This document shows positions 23,374 through 33,108 of a DNA stretch of 64,000 nt, piece by piece. The stretch lies in contig JAPYXD010000755.1 in assembly GCA_030998225.1 (NCBI GenBank), forward strand, positions 2,777,501-2,841,500. The letters are read 5' to 3'. The stretch comes from Diplolepis rosae (lineage: Eukaryota > Arthropoda > Insecta > Hymenoptera > Diplolepididae). How positions within the stretch are numbered: the first letter of the stretch is position 1; every line of letters begins with the position of its first letter. The notes beneath the pieces were generated by a model. The model was given only the letters and a program-made list of their open reading frames with translations, searched no databases and was not told the DNA's origin. A program made the position numbers and the translations under genes.

Positions 23374-24460
23374 CTAGTTTTTTGGATCTTCTTCTGATAG
23401 TTCTACGTTTAACAGTGTGTTTATTAATTCATTATTTTCTTGTTTTTCATTTTTGTACCAACACATACTTTCAGAGTGAAATCTATTCTTTTTTCCTTTT
23501 GATTCACATGTTTTACATGGAGTTTTTTCTTTTATACCTCCTGGCTTTTGTAATTTTGGTTTATTATCTACTGGTGTATTTTTACTACAATTGTTTTCTT
23601 TTTTATTAGGTGTTCTAGTCCTCTTAATTTATTGAAGAGGTCATCAACCTCCTTTAATTTTTCTCTATCTATTTTATCTGTAACGAAATTTGGTAAGCCG
23701 ACACTAATCATGTCTATAAGTAGTGATTTATTAATTGAACTATTTATTTCTAGCAGTAATCTTTCTTTTTTTAATGCATAGTCTAATATTGACCCCTTTA
23801 AATATTTGAAATTCAATGCATACTTTATGGGCGACCAACCTTTATCAGCATATGTTTCTTTCAAACTTTGTACCCATATGGACCAATCTGATTCCACCGT
23901 GTTTTTTATCAGCATTGACAGGTACCAGTCTTTGCAAGAGTCGTCCAACAGTAACCTTAGCATCTCAATTTTCTCTATATCTGTGTCTAACTCCAAACGT
24001 TCACATTCTTTTCCAAAAATATCTAGCCACTGTGTAACATTCGTCGTTGATTTTGAAAATTTTTCTATTGAGAATCTTTCCGCTAGTTTTAGTTTATTAT
24101 GTTTTTTTTTTGTATGATCAGAGTTTGTTGTAGACTTCTTTTCTTCTTTTTCTATTTTTTCCAGAAGAAAACCATTAAATTGCATATTTCCGTCGTCATA
24201 ATAAATTTTTGTTATATCAGAGGTTAAGTTTATCCACACTTCTCTTCTTTCATGTCTTTTTTTATTGAATTTTTTACCATCTCGAATGTTTTATTCTTGA
24301 TTAATTCTGTATGTAGATTCATTGGTTGGTATTCTTTTGGCATGATGTAAGAATTGTTTTCTGTATCTGTGATTGATAATAAGCCATAAATGTTTGATTT
24401 GTTATCCTCTGGTTTAGGTATTACTGCAAATTCAAATTTTAGTTTTTCCATTTTCCACAA
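23374..24460 (-). CDS. gag: gag of the Ty3 element (capsid and zinc knuckle), frame broken three times
   Basis: The N-terminal piece (24460-24230) starts at ATG. The main piece (24239-23568) holds the capsid-like helical domain, with NVTQWLDIFGKECERLELD and DSCKDWYLSMLIK typical of Ty3 gag. The following frame contains a zinc-knuckle variant CKTC...H....C (C-X2-C-X9-H-X4-C) near 23500 and ends at 23374. The three frames are separated at runs of T on the plus strand (A in sense): T7 at 24257-24263, T6 at 23599-23604 and T6 at 23378-23383. The second is a correctly phased A_AAA_AAG heptamer, a classic -1 slip site, so either programmed slippage or base-count errors could explain the breaks. The protein would bind and package element RNA. 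Confidence 0.75.
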
Positions 24461-24481
24461 AATTGTTGATTGTTGATTTAT

Positions 24482-24890
24482 AAGGATGGTAAATAATCGG
24501 TGGAAGCAACACGATTAGATTCGTCTAAAATAAAGAGTTTTATTAGTTTACTTACATAATTACACTATTTACAAAGTGAGCACGTTTTGTACTAACCTAA
24601 AATAAAGAGAATCAACAATCAAAGCTATTGCTTCACGGATCTCTTTAGCACCTTAAAAGATTTAACACTCTTGATTATTATTTTCGACTAGTTTTTTTAT
24701 ATCATAAGATTATTTCACAAACTTTTATTAATCATAAACTTAGTAAATCATTTTATCTCTCGAGTCAAAGCTCGTGTAGGATTTCCTCTCTACTCTCCTC
24801 TCTTCATAAGTCTCGTGTTCTCTAGGAGCTGTTATCGTCACGAGGTGGTCACTTACTCGTAGCCTAGGTTCATGCGCACAAAGCTTACAT
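24482..24890 (-). repeat. 5' LTR of the Ty3 element
   Basis: Identical copy of 19829-20237. It drives transcription toward lower coordinates. The right edge meets atatata of the Maverick terminal repeat. Confidence 0.85.
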
Positions 24891-25098
24891 ATATATAAAT
24901 TCAATTTTACCCCGTCAAAATCAAAATTTTGAAATATCTCGAAAACGGTAAGAGATACGCAGAAACGGAGAAAATTTTAGAGGTTTTCATAAGGGGGGAT
25001 GACCTCGAGTAGCTCTAATTGTATATGCCAAAAAAATTCTCAATTGATATATCAGAGACCCTACTTACCGACCAAGCTGCGAGTCTGTGCAGTGTCAT

Positions 25099-25773
25099 TA
25101 GAGTTCTAAATTTCTCAGGCATTTAAAATCCGGTCACGTTCTCGTGACTGTGACCGTCATTTTAAGACAACTTGAGAATTTACAGAGAATTTAAGGGAAT
25201 TTTACCATACCTTCACCAATATTTTCTTTATCATTAAACCTTATAATATTGTAAATTTATTTCCAAACACTATGAATTGCAATAGTGAAGGTTTCATAAA
25301 AATAAACTACGAAAAATGTCAAGTTTTTTGGAATTCAATATCAAAATTTTTTTTTTATAGCCATTATATTAAATTTAAACGTAAAGAACAAGTAATCCAA
25401 GTTTTATTCGCACAAATTACGCTTTGATTTAAATAATTCTTTGACAGTTTCCGGACAGTTTATGCACTGTTTTAAGTGCTCTATTTGTCGAGTGGCATCC
25501 TTTCTGTACATCTGATCACAGTATTTGCATTTGAAAGAAGCTTTATTTTGTTTATCAATAATTTTTAAAAACAAATTCCAAAATATATTCTTTTTTTTCC
25601 ATTTGTATTGCGCACGTTACACGAACTTCCAGGCCAAAGCATTTTGAACCGTTACGGAAAAATATTTTTAAATTCTCATAAATTCTCGAAGAGTGCATTC
25701 ATCAGAGAAATTCTCAGTCATATTCCCGTGCTCCCAGTCATATGCTCGGTCACATAAACTCTTTAGAACTCTA
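25099..25773. mobile_element. hAT-like element remnant, 675 bp, 8 bp TSD
   Basis: Inverted ends TAGAGTTCTAAA (left) and TTTAGAACTCTA (right) are flanked by agtgtcat and tgtgtcat (25091-25098 and 25774-25781). The empty site tgtgtcat is preserved in the right Maverick terminal repeat near 39645. It carries a BED zinc-finger remnant on minus. The size and single short frame mark it as an internally deleted copy. Confidence 0.8.
25404..25616 (-). pseudogene. BED-type zinc finger fragment of a hAT transposase
   Basis: The minus strand is open for 71 codons without an ATG. It reads an aromatic start (NIFWNLFLKI), then FKCKYCDQMYRKDATRQIEH and LKQC. This is the BED finger layout (aromatic pair, C-X2-C, H-X3-C-like end) used by hAT transposases to bind terminal repeats. 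The rest of the transposase is missing and the stop is at 25404. It sits inside inverted ends with an 8 bp TSD, which independently supports hAT. Confidence 0.65.
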
Positions 25774-25959
25774 TGTGTCATACCCTTCTATGTCGTGTTG
25801 TGTCGAACATCCGAATACGCCCTTCTAGTTCATGCTCCGCCTAGCGTTACGCCTTCTAAGGCTAAGTGGGGTACAGACTACTTAATTGGTTGCTCCGCTC
25901 GGGCACTGAATCATTCAACGAGATAGAGCTCGAGATCGAGGTAAGTTCTCAAAATGTAT

Positions 25960-26240
25960 TTGCTTGCTTGCTTGCATGACTTCTGGCATAAGTTTTATTT
26001 TCAAGGCTTGTAGTTGCATAGCTGTTTATTGCATGTCTTTTAAGTGGATGGCTTTTTATGCATGGCCTTTTAATTGGATGCCTTTTTATGCATCGTCTTT
26101 TAATTTCATCGATCTCTGCATGGCCTTCAATTGCATAGTTTATAATTTCATTGTTTAATGCATTCGCTTCAACTGTATGGCTATATGAATAATTTTAATT
26201 GCATGGTTTACAATTGCATCGTTTTATGCAAGCCTTAAAA
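25960..26240. repeat. Degenerate subterminal word array in the Maverick terminal repeat
   Basis: Words such as gcatggccttttaattg, gcatggctttttatg and gcatagtttataatttc recur every 20-27 bases. The inverted counterpart is at 37500-37760. Subterminal repeat arrays often hold transposase or terminal-protein binding sites; that role here is inference. Confidence 0.5.
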
Positions 26241-26322
26241 CAATGCTTAAAATTCTTAACGTACATTTTAATCAATTTTCTAATTACATATTCAGATTGA
26301 GTCTGGCATTCAATGTCGTATA

Positions 26323-26508
26323 GTGTTGGGGAATAGAAGTTGTGGTTATGAGTGGCCGTTACCATCGCCTACACCACCACCACCGTCATCGCCTATACCA
26401 CCATCTTGCGAATACGATAACGACGATGTGCAATACTATCAGCGAAAAAAACATAAAAAGCGAAGAATGAGAAGTCGCAAACGCCGGCACAGGCACCGCC
26501 ACTGTTAG
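26323..26508 (+). CDS. Small proline-rich, arginine/histidine-rich basic protein in the terminal repeat
   Basis: A 61-codon frame starts at ATG and has three zones: a proline-rich segment (PSPTPPPPSSPIPPSCE), a short acidic bridge (DNDDVQYY) and a strongly basic tail (KKHKKRRMRSRKRRHRHRHC). The same architecture is read on minus in the right terminal repeat (about 37410-37225), where the bridge is longer in Asp and one in-frame stop lies near the start. Protamine-like tails of this kind condense DNA in some viruses, so a core or packaging role is possible. I cannot place it in a family. The start may be a splice-spliced one, since an AG lies just upstream. Confidence 0.4.
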   Translation: MLGNRSCGYEWPLPSPTPPPPSSPIPPSCEYDNDDVQYYQRKKHKKRRMRSRKRRHRHRHC

Positions 26509-28952
26509 AATTTCTTTATATTAAATTAATACATAAATTATCTCCCCGGCATTGAAAAATAATCAACTTGATAATTTAATTTTAATTATTTTACAAGCCT
26601 GCTTGCTATGTACGCTTTTCTGTCGCTTTATGTGTCTAGACTTTCATGTCAAGACCACTATGAATGCGCACTAAGCTACTAGTCTGTATCTTAAACTTGC
26701 ATACACCTATTGCATTTGTTTCATTTATTATGCATGCATAGTAAGAAAAAAGATTGATCTGCGCAGGCGTAGAATTTTAGTGGGATAGATTGAATTAAAG
26801 TGGGGTGATTTTGGCAAAGTGGGGACAGCTTCTATAAAACTGGGGACTGGAACGCTTCGAAAGTATTCCGTCGCTTCATCGGATGCAACGTTCATCGAGC
26901 AGCTCCGAAAATGATCAACGAGAAAAGAAACAAGATGTACAGACAACAAGGCAATCATCGATTACTTGAAGACTGTGCAGTACTCATCCCGCATATCGAA
27001 AATGCTTTAGCTTTATTATCTAAATATAGTAATGTAAATCTAGTACACATTAACCGATGGGTAGAAAATTGTAATGTAAATCTAAGTACCCTAAATAAGG
27101 TATTAAGAACGCCAGGTCTTACCACCCAGCACAAACAGAGATGTTTAAATATTATTCGACAGATTACGTGTCTCAGTGCCCGATTTGATGCACTATTGAA
27201 ACAAGGCAAAGGTGTAGAAAGTAATGATGTTATTAGTACTCGAGTGCATTGGGGAGAATGTGATGCAGCATTTAAGCGTCGACTGGAAACTGGCGTTATT
27301 ATAAACCTTATTCATAAGGATATCGACAATTTTTTAAATGATGCATTCACTCTATTTGCAGACGTGTGAAGGATGCTTTAAACAGGCATGGAGCGTTAAA
27401 AGTGTACGCTGTACTTGTTGTAAAGTTTATTAGGGTATTTAGTGGTGAAGAACAGATTGCGTCTAAATCTTTCATTGCCAAAACTCGTGACATATTCGCT
27501 ACAACTCTCTTAGGTAATTGGTTTAACGACCATCTTAAACAACCAATCTTAAGAGATGTTGAAGAGTTTGAAGAAAACGGCTCTGATTGGAAACTACATT
27601 TGATTGAGCGATTAGAAATTAACATAAATAAATACAATCCAATGCGTGCAAGTTCGTATATCGATTTGCCGCTGAAAATTAAGAGACAGCAAGCTTGTGT
27701 GAATATAAAAAATCTAGAAAATCAATGTTTTAAATGGGCAATATTGTCAGCGTTGTATCCTGTTAATAGAAGAGATAGCAATTATCGCGTATCTAAGTTT
27801 AAGAAGTATGAGTCCGAGTTAAATTTCACAGGAATAGATTTTCCTGTGACATTGAAAGACCTTGCTAAATTTGAACAGCAGAACAATATTTCTGTTAATG
27901 TATATGGTCTCACTAGAAAAAAGTGGAAGTTCAACACTGTTCCTTTACACCAAACATCACATAAACGAGAAATATATGTGAATCTTCTACGTGTAGAAGA
28001 TTATTATATAAATGCATATGATAATCTCGACGATTATGACGATAATTATACTATCCGAAGAAGGTAAAAATATCGTCAAATTTAAAAACTATAATAATAA
28101 GGAAAAGGTTTCATTTGTTATTTACGCTGACTGCGAATGTTTTCTGAGGCCAGTAAACGAGTCTCAAGAACGCAACTCTAATACTGAAGTTTTTGAGAGG
28201 CAAGTGCTTTTTGACATCGGCTATTATCTAAAGTGTAGCTATGATGAATCACTTTCAGGGTATCACTCATGTCCCGATGGTATGGATCCCTCCAAGTGTT
28301 TTGCTGAAGAATTAAAGCAACTCGCTGAGGACGCTGAGGACGCTGAAACTGTCTTCATGTGCCCTATCCCCATGGATCAGCTGACACACGATCAGAAAGC
28401 GGTTTATAGACAAGCGACTGAATGTCACATATGCGAGAAGTCTATTTTTCCTGGTCAGATAAAGGTTAGAGATCATTGTCACCTTACCGGCAAGTATCGC
28501 GGATCAGCGCACAAGGAGTGTAATCTAAACTATCAAGATTCGCGAACAATACCTGTTGTTTTTCATAATTTAAGCGGATACGACGCTCATTTTATAATAA
28601 GAGATATTTGTAATTATTTTGATCGAAAAGTTGATCTTCTCTCATTAAATAAAGAAAAATATATTGCTTTTACAAAGCATGTTAAAGGGAGTTTGGTTAG
28701 CTTTAGATTTATAGATTCGTTTAGATTTATGGCTTCATCTCTAGAAAAATTAGCTTCATAATTAGATAATTATAGAATTATATATTCCGAGTGTTCCAGC
28801 GTAAACTGTAGAATTATCAGATTACTGATACGTAAAGGAGTTTTACTTTATGAGCATTTGGACTCGAAGGAGAGACTTTTAGAAAAAGAACTGACATCGA
28901 AAGAGCAGTTTTATAGTACACTCAATTGTTCCAGTATGTCAAATGATGACTA

Positions 28953-29709
28953 AAGGGTTTCCCAATAGGGGTGATATGATTTTGAATGTCCCTATCGGGC
29001 TCATTTGAACTGAAATTTTTGACGTCTGCTGTCAGTTGTCATCAGTAAGGTTTGCCATTTAATCATGAGTAGTTTCACGCTTCCACAACGTTTGGAAATT
29101 GTCCAATTATTTTATCAAAATTCGAGAAGTTTTGTCGGTGTTCAAAGAGCATATCGTGCAAAATATGGTCGTCATTCTGCTCCATCCGCGCTCTCAATTC
29201 GTCGAATAATCGATAAGTTGGAGAGTGAATTTACTCTATTGGATACTAAGCCTAAAAATCGTATGCGTACCGCACGTTCTACACAGAATATAGCCGCCGT
29301 ACAGGCCAGTATCGAGGAAAACCGTGAATTGTCCGTGCCACGCCGATCTCAGGAATTGGGCCTGTCCAGGATGACTACCTGGCGTATTTTGCGATTGGAT
29401 CTTGGCCTGCATCCCTATAAGATGATTCTGGCCCAAGAACTGAAGCCTAATGACCATCGTTTGCGTCGGGAGTTCGCGGATTGGGCTCTGGAATCAATTG
29501 AAAATGATCCCAATTTTCATCAAAAAATCATCTTTTCTGATGAGGCGCATTTTTGGCTCAAGTCTCGGGGGACATTTGGCCGATATATTGTTTAAATCAT
29601 AAATGGCATAGAATATCCAATATAATAAAAAAGATTTCGATCAATTCCGAATGAATATTCAGTGTTTTTTTTCAATTTCAAAACATATCACCCTTATTGG
29701 GAAACCCTT
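28953..29709 (+). mobile_element. DD41D-type mariner deletion derivative inside polymerase B
   Basis: TA duplications (28951-28952, 29710-29711) and 26-base inverted ends (AAGGGTTTCCCAATARGGGT...) bound a 757 bp element. It keeps the 5' end and N-terminal half of the transposase and has lost most of the catalytic half. The polymerase reading frame continues on both sides. Confidence 0.9.
29065..29595 (+). CDS. Truncated mariner transposase (DNA-binding half)
   Basis: The ATG at 29065 opens a 176-codon frame. Two helix-turn-helix regions (LEIVQLFYQNSRSFVGVQRA; VPRRSQELGLSRMTTWRILR) form the paired-like DNA-binding domain. It ends just after the first catalytic Asp in IIFSDEAHFWL, followed by a short unrelated tail (KSRGTFGRYIV) created by an internal deletion. 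It cannot catalyse transposition but could bind the terminal repeats. It resembles the N-terminal part expected for the protein at 2-436. Confidence 0.85.
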   Translation: MSSFTLPQRLEIVQLFYQNSRSFVGVQRAYRAKYGRHSAPSALSIRRIIDKLESEFTLLDTKPKNRMRTARSTQNIAAVQASIEENRELSVPRRSQELGLSRMTTWRILRLDLGLHPYKMILAQELKPNDHRLRREFADWALESIENDPNFHQKIIFSDEAHFWLKSRGTFGRYIV

Positions 29710-30944
29710 TATATGCATGCTCAGAATGTATGGTCAGCTTTTAAGTGTCAAATTCTTGGTGACTATGTAAAGTTATATATGAAAATAGACGTGTTGCTCT
29801 TAGCAGATACTACTCCTGGCTTGACCTGGGACGCTATGTTAAAGTATACTAAAATAAGATTAGAACTCCTGACTGACGTCGATAAACTCATGTTTGTTGA
29901 ACGAGGTATTAGAGGCGGCATCAGTCAATGTTGCAACCGCTACGCTGAAGCCAACAATCCATATATGGACGTTTACGATGAAAATCAGGATATCAATTAT
30001 TTGGTATACTTTGACGCGAACAACTTGTACGGTTGGGCAATGACGCAACCACTCCCTTACGGTGGCTTTGAGTGGGTGACTAATGTAGATGATTATTTCA
30101 ATTTTTATATTTCTAATCATTCTCGTGTTGGTTACATTCTTGAAGTTGATTTAGATTATCCGGAAGAAATTCATGATACACATAGCGACTTACCTTTTTG
30201 CTCTGAACACTCTAAACCATCGGGGTCACTCCAGGAGAAATTGTTAACTACCCTCCTACCTAAGCGTAAATACGTTCTTCATTAACGTATTTTAAAACAA
30301 GCTTTGATAAATGGTCTTAAATTAAATAAAATTCACGGTGTACTAAAATTTGAACAATCAATCTGGTTTAAACCATACATAGATTTCAATACTTTGAGGA
30401 GGGCAAATACTAACAATGAATTTGAAAAAAACTTATTTAAATTAATGAATAATGCAGTTTATGGAAAAACAATGGAGAATTTACGGAAGCGTGTTAACAT
30501 CAAGCTCGTCACAAAGTGTGAGGGTAGGTATGGTGCCGAAGCTCTCATATTTAAACCCAATGTCCATAGCCGGTCGATTTTCAGTGAAAATCTAGTGGCT
30601 GTGGAATTGAGAAAAACAGAGATTTTGTTTAATAAGCCTATCTACGTCGGACTGAGTGTGCTGGATATCTCAAAAACTTTAATATATGATTTTCATTAAG
30701 ACTATATGCTTATAAAATATGCCAATAGCTGTAAACTCATGTATACAGATACCAACAGCCTCATTTATCACGTAAAATGCATGAATATTTATTCTGACAT
30801 GAAACAAGATATCCACAAGTTTGACACGTCCGATTATTTTCCAAATAATGTCTTTGGCATTGCGCAAGCCAACAAAAAGATTGTGGGTCTTATGAAAGAC
30901 GAATGTAGCGGTCAAATTGTAACAGAGTTTGTTGTCTTGCAGAG

Positions 30945-31106
30945 CAGTGTTCACAGAATGCGTAAGATTTTTCCTCCCACCATGGATCCCACCAGCTCAT
31001 TGCGTCTTACTCATTCAACCAACTTCTGGCAGTGGAGCGAGGAAGAAACCCAGAGCTGGTGGGGGCCCTGGGGGGGGCAAAAATCTTACGCATTCTGGGA
31101 TCACTG
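30945..31106. mobile_element. 162 bp MITE in polymerase B, TSD TTGCAGAG
   Basis: Perfect 8 bp TSD TTGCAGAG (30937-30944, 31107-31114). Ends CAGTG(T/A)TC and inverted blocks gaatgcgtaagattttt/aaaaatcttacgcattc. The inverted second copy of this polymerase region (36990-36623) lacks the insertion and shows the empty site. The GC-rich centre includes a G-run near 31070. It fits a hAT-mobilised MITE. Confidence 0.9.
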
Positions 31107-31627
31107 TTGCAGAGTAAAATGTATAGCATTCGAGTTAACGGCCAAGATTTTGTCAATAAGGCAAAAGGTATACGAGCAGGTATAGTTGATAAGACTATTG
31201 GTTGTGAAGATTATGTCGAGTGTTTGAAAAATGAGCAAAGCCAAAGTAGGACGCAGTATATGATAAAGTCACGTTTACATAACGTTGAAACTGTAAAACA
31301 GTTCAAAATAGAATTGAGTCCTTATGACGACAAGAGGTTCCTATTGCCCCAGAGTACTGATACTTTGGCATGGGGACACTACAAAATCCAAGAGATTAAA
31401 GATGTAAAAATGGATGTTGATAGAGAATATATTATGTGTATATATTGTACATATTGTGACAACAAAAATAGAATGGAATTAGTTATGACAACACTCTAAA
31501 TAAATATTGTGAATATAGTATTGCTATATTAAATAAACAACATAATATGGACATATCTTTTTTTTATTTACCCTTACATGTAATTACATTATTTAACATT
31601 AACTGAACGTCATTTTAATTTCATTTC

Positions 31628-31752
31628 AACATTGATTCAACATTGATTCAACAATGATTCAACATTGATTCAACATTGATTCAACATTGAGTCAACAATG
31701 ATTCAACATTGATTCAACATTGATTCGACATTGATTCAACAATGATTCAACA
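31628..31752. repeat. 11 bp minisatellite
   Basis: About eleven tandem units of attgattcaac with small variants lie between the convergent ends of polymerase B and integrase. The inverted counterpart is at 35187-35290. Confidence 0.85.
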
Positions 31753-31757
31753 TTGAT

Positions 31758-32668
31758 TTACATGTCTGACTTTTCTATCCAGCTATTGTGTGAAATATCA
31801 AAGCCGAGCCACTTAACATAAATCTTATTGCCACGTTTTTTGAGAACCTTCTCTACAAGGTAAATATCTGGGTACTTGACTTTGAGAAGTTCCTGTTCAT
31901 AGAAGCCGCCAGCGATGGATTGATCCTGGTAGTCCTTGAGTTTGTACGTTACAGGATTGGTTGAAATGACATGATCCACCGTGAATATCTCTGTTGACCA
32001 ATTTGGGGTGTATCCTTTCTCGAAAACGTTCTTGAACTTACTGACTCGAACTTTATCACCAATTTTGAATTTAGGTCCTCTCGGAATTATTTTTTTTTGT
32101 TTATGAAAACGTTGCAAGAGTACCTCCTCATCTGTAGCGGTGACATCTTTAGGTTTCATGCCAATAGTTCGGTGCTTAGAATCATTGTATTCGGAAACTA
32201 GAGTGGACAAGATATCTACCCACTTATAGTTGCCTTGTAAGCTGAATTGTATCCACATTTTGTTCTTGAGTGTGCGATTATATCTTTCAATGATTGATGC
32301 TTTTAGATTACTATAAGTTGAGTACAGTTTGATGTTTAACTGTTGCATTAAACTCTTAAACTGCGAGTTGTAAAACTCTTTACCCTTGTCGGTATGCAAG
32401 TTCTTTGGAATTTGTCTTTGTGTAAGTATGGATTTCATTGCGGTAGTAATATCCTTCTTACTGGGACAGCCCAGGCATATTTTGAAAATATATCTATGAC
32501 TGTAAGTAAGTACCTGAAACCTTTATTAATTTTGAAATATGGTATCATTTCCACCAAATCAGCCTGCCATGTTTCGTCTATACCACGCATATGCACACGT
32601 CAGCGAGGGTAATTTTTTCTCACTTACTTATGTAGCTCTCTGACTACTGTTAACTTTTCGGTGTCCAT
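31758..32668 (-). pseudogene. Maverick retroviral-type integrase with chromodomain, copy 1
   Basis: ATG at 32668. The DDE core shows D in DETWQADLVEM, D in HTDKGKEFYN and E in LKASIIERYNRTLKNK. After the core comes an SH3-like segment (KFKIGDKVRVSKFKNVFEKG) and a C-terminal chromodomain (YLVEKVLKKRGNKIYVKWLG). The chromodomain would tether integration to modified histones. A TGA before the core (near 32600) and a one-base shift near 32445 break the gene. Both lesions are shared with copy 2 at 34278-35187. The open piece 32438-31758 is otherwise well preserved. It runs convergent to polymerase B. Confidence 0.85.
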
Positions 32669-32766
32669 TTCTTTTCGATAGCTCTCATTCGAGCATCCTG
32701 TTGTGTAATAATTCCAGAGTTTTTAAGGGATAAGTCATGATCTGTTTCAATTTGTAGTTTTTTCAA

Positions 32767-33075
32767 TCATTCATTTATTGATCCTTCTAGGATTTTAATC
32801 AGCACATTATTATTATCAATTTCTGATCGCAAAGATGATGTGACCTGGTACACAGTGCGTATTTCGTTCATGACGATACGCTGTACAAGTCTTAAATTCA
32901 CTGCGTCCTTTTGATCTATAGCTTGGGTAACGTTGCAGAGTCTCTTGCCTTCTATGTCGTAATTGTTATCTAAAGTGAGCTTGAAACCAGCACCAGGAGT
33001 TCCGGCAGGACCTGGAAGTCCACGATTCGATACAGCTGTTCGATTTAGAGGGTGTCCGAACACGTCAATGCTCAT
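32767..33075 (-). CDS. Collagen-like / fibre-like structural protein of the Maverick
   Basis: 102 codons from ATG at 33075. A Gly-X-Y stretch (RGLPGPAGTPGAGF) is followed by a tail-fibre style module (GKRLCNVTQAIDQKDAVNLR) and a helical C-terminus. Phage and virus fibre proteins often use the rxxNvxxPxxxxDAVn pattern as a repeat at the shaft-to-knob boundary. It lies 33 bases downstream of the conserved gene at 33109-33998 and upstream of integrase, all on minus, suggesting one transcription unit. The frame is intact, although its neighbours are broken. A virion fibre role is inference. Confidence 0.6.
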   Translation of the reverse strand: MSIDVFGHPLNRTAVSNRGLPGPAGTPGAGFKLTLDNNYDIEGKRLCNVTQAIDQKDAVNLRLVQRIVMNEIRTVYQVTSSLRSEIDNNNVLIKILEGSINE

Positions 33076-33108
33076 TGTGATAATGAAGCTCTATTTAATA
33101 GTACATTC

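Larger units (their letters stand above)
19829..24890 (-). mobile_element. Ty3/gypsy LTR retrotransposon, minus orientation, very young
   Basis: Two 409-base LTRs (19829-20237 and 24482-24890) look identical base for base, so insertion was recent. In sense orientation the LTR begins TGTAAGCTTTGTGCG. A polypurine tract (AAGGGGGAGA in sense) abuts the 3' LTR at 20238-20248. Gene order is gag, protease, RT, RNase H, integrase, which defines Ty3/gypsy. There is no room for env: integrase ends at 20284, 46 bases from the LTR. The target was a TATATATA run inside the Maverick terminal repeat, so the TSD is ambiguous. I could not match the primer site downstream of the 5' LTR to a tRNA. Confidence 0.9.
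19560..26720. repeat. Left terminal inverted repeat of the Maverick (split by two insertions)
   Basis: It is made of 19560-19828, 24891-25098 and 25774-26720, roughly 1.4 kb when joined. It contains one unit of the 231 bp subterminal repeat that is multiplied on the right side. Next come the outer-to-inner junction ttggttgctccgctcgg near 25893, an imperfect array of gcatggccttttaattg-like words (25960-26230), and the small basic-protein frame at 26323. It ends where similarity to the right side stops, near 26720. Confidence 0.8.
26911..31499 (+). pseudogene. Maverick protein-primed DNA polymerase B, broken
   Basis: Successive frames give the whole family layout. The N-terminal domain is at 26911-28067. 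The exonuclease follows, with Exo I VIYADCECFL, a zinc HNH/EndoVII-like insert (CHICEKSIF, DHCHLTGKYRG) and Exo II FHNLSGYDAHFI in 28012-28761. Exo III (LGDYVKLYMKIDVLLLAD) is near 29760-29810. The palm has motif A DANNLYGWAM near 30020, motif [19 protein letters not shown] near 30440-30490 and motif C YTDTNSL near 30743. Motif C normally has DTD, so a catalytic Asp is Asn. Stops or shifts occur near 27368, 28040, 28759, 30283 and 30697. Two insertions split it (28953-29709, 30945-31106). Segments seem deleted before 28012 and near 29815. It would have replicated the element by protein priming. Confidence 0.85.

Noticed and set aside
31628..31752. CRISPR-like array
   Set aside because: Unit is 11 bp, contiguous, without unique spacers, in a eukaryotic element: a minisatellite.
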